Shown here: piece by piece, positions 63,747 to 64,000 of the stretch | How the letters are laid out: every line of letters begins with the position of its first letter | How positions within the stretch are numbered: position 1 is the stretch's first letter | Assembly (NCBI RefSeq): GCF_000686845.1 | Contig: NZ_KK366024.1 | Location: 254,356 to 318,355, forward strand | DNA length: 64,000 nucleotides | Source of the DNA: Paenibacillus sp. UNC451MF | GTDB lineage: Bacteria; Bacillota; Bacilli; Paenibacillales; NBRC-103111 | Direction of reading: 5' to 3' | Program-made: the position numbers and the translations under genes | The notes under the pieces: generated by a model | Databases searched by the model: none | Told to the model about the DNA's origin: nothing | What the model saw: the letters and a program-made list of their open reading frames with translations, nothing else

Positions 63747-64000
63747 TGGTATTATCCCCTTCAAGTAGACACTCAAAAAAAACCTTCATGTTATCATGGA
63801 GGTTCGAGTGAAACTTGGAGGGGATATTTTTATGGCTAAAAAGGGACAAACATTCCAGACGTATACAGAAGAATTCAAGTTGAAGGCGGTCAGAGCGTAT
63901 TTAGGGGGTTCATCGAGCTACAAGTCGGTAGCTGAACGAGAAGGAATTCGTAACTGTTCACAACTGAAGGTGTGGGTAAAGAAATGGCAAAACGGGGAGT
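63747..64000 (+). mobile_element. Left end of an IS3/IS150-type insertion sequence (cut by the window edge)
   Basis: The terminal repeat ending in TCAAGTAGACA (63761-63771) matches the inverted repeat at 18659-18682 in its inner 11 bases. A transposase reading frame follows. The right end lies outside the window. Confidence 0.7.
63832..64000 (+). CDS. IS3-family transposase OrfA (partial, N-terminal 56 codons)
   Basis: MAKKGQTFQTYTEEFKLKAV followed by SYKSVAEREGIRNCSQLKVWVKKW, the helix-turn-helix domain of IS3-family OrfA proteins, which bind the element's ends. ATG 63832 is preceded by GGAGGGG. It runs off the window. Confidence 0.85.
   Translation, partial: MAKKGQTFQTYTEEFKLKAVRAYLGGSSSYKSVAEREGIRNCSQLKVWVKKWQNGE

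Overview
The window looks like chromosome of a spore-forming, low-to-medium GC Gram-positive bacterium of the Paenibacillus type (inference). It carries a GerKB-type germination permease, a LysM/GH18 cortex-hydrolase-like protein and a YheC/YheD ATP-grasp protein. Ribosome binding sites are strong AGGAGG types, several genes start with TTG or GTG, and lipoboxes and an LPxTG/sortase pair fit the same picture. Most of the window is an ordinary patchwork of short operons, each closed by a clear intrinsic terminator.

Region by region. 0-2 kb: two sulfur-transfer transcription units (rhodanese-TusA, then membrane rhodanese-DsrE2), each preceded by paired TACC...GGTA palindromes of CsoR/CstR type. 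2-15 kb: a LppM-like lipoprotein, a small secreted protein, a D-2-hydroxyacid dehydrogenase, catalase, a chemoreceptor, an ankyrin-repeat protein, a Ser/Gly-rich lipoprotein, an HtrA protease with an unusual C-terminus and a PatB/MalY C-S lyase. 15-24 kb: an NSS transporter and VOC proteins, then a decayed stretch (17.95-18.68 kb) holding remnants of an IS110 transposase, a cytochrome P450 and an IS3-type transposase. After it come a flavodoxin-like protein, a DHA2 efflux pump with a divergent TetR gene, an AraC regulator and a frameshifted HIT gene.

24.3-29.5 kb: an apparent MurNAc/amino-sugar catabolic operon: a lipoprotein-dependent ABC importer, a HAD phosphatase and MurQ etherase, with an RpiR/MurR-like palindrome before the promoter. 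29.5-36 kb: a large secreted SH3-like protein, DUF2164, a frameshifted P-loop kinase followed by a Nudix remnant and a GNAT gene, and an MFS pump. 35.5-41.8 kb: a sortase and a 1845-residue LPLTG-anchored protein with seven SdrD B-like repeats.

42-64 kb: an ABC-F protein, coproporphyrinogen/protoporphyrinogen oxidase, SDR/LysR and AraC regulators, small conserved proteins, a spermidine-synthase-like protein, a YibQ-type deacetylase, a secreted Cys/His protein, the spore-related genes, an M23 peptidase, an orphan sugar-binding lipoprotein, a methyltransferase, an SDR pair with a divergent TetR gene and a perfect 16-bp palindrome, and a YebC/YeeI protein. The right edge cuts a fresh IS3-type element.

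The most coherent multi-gene systems are the persulfide-type sulfur region, the ABC-based MurNAc operon and the sortase/SdrD pair. None can be called new from sequence alone. Start codons were chosen by ribosome-binding-site spacing and often differ from the longest frame.
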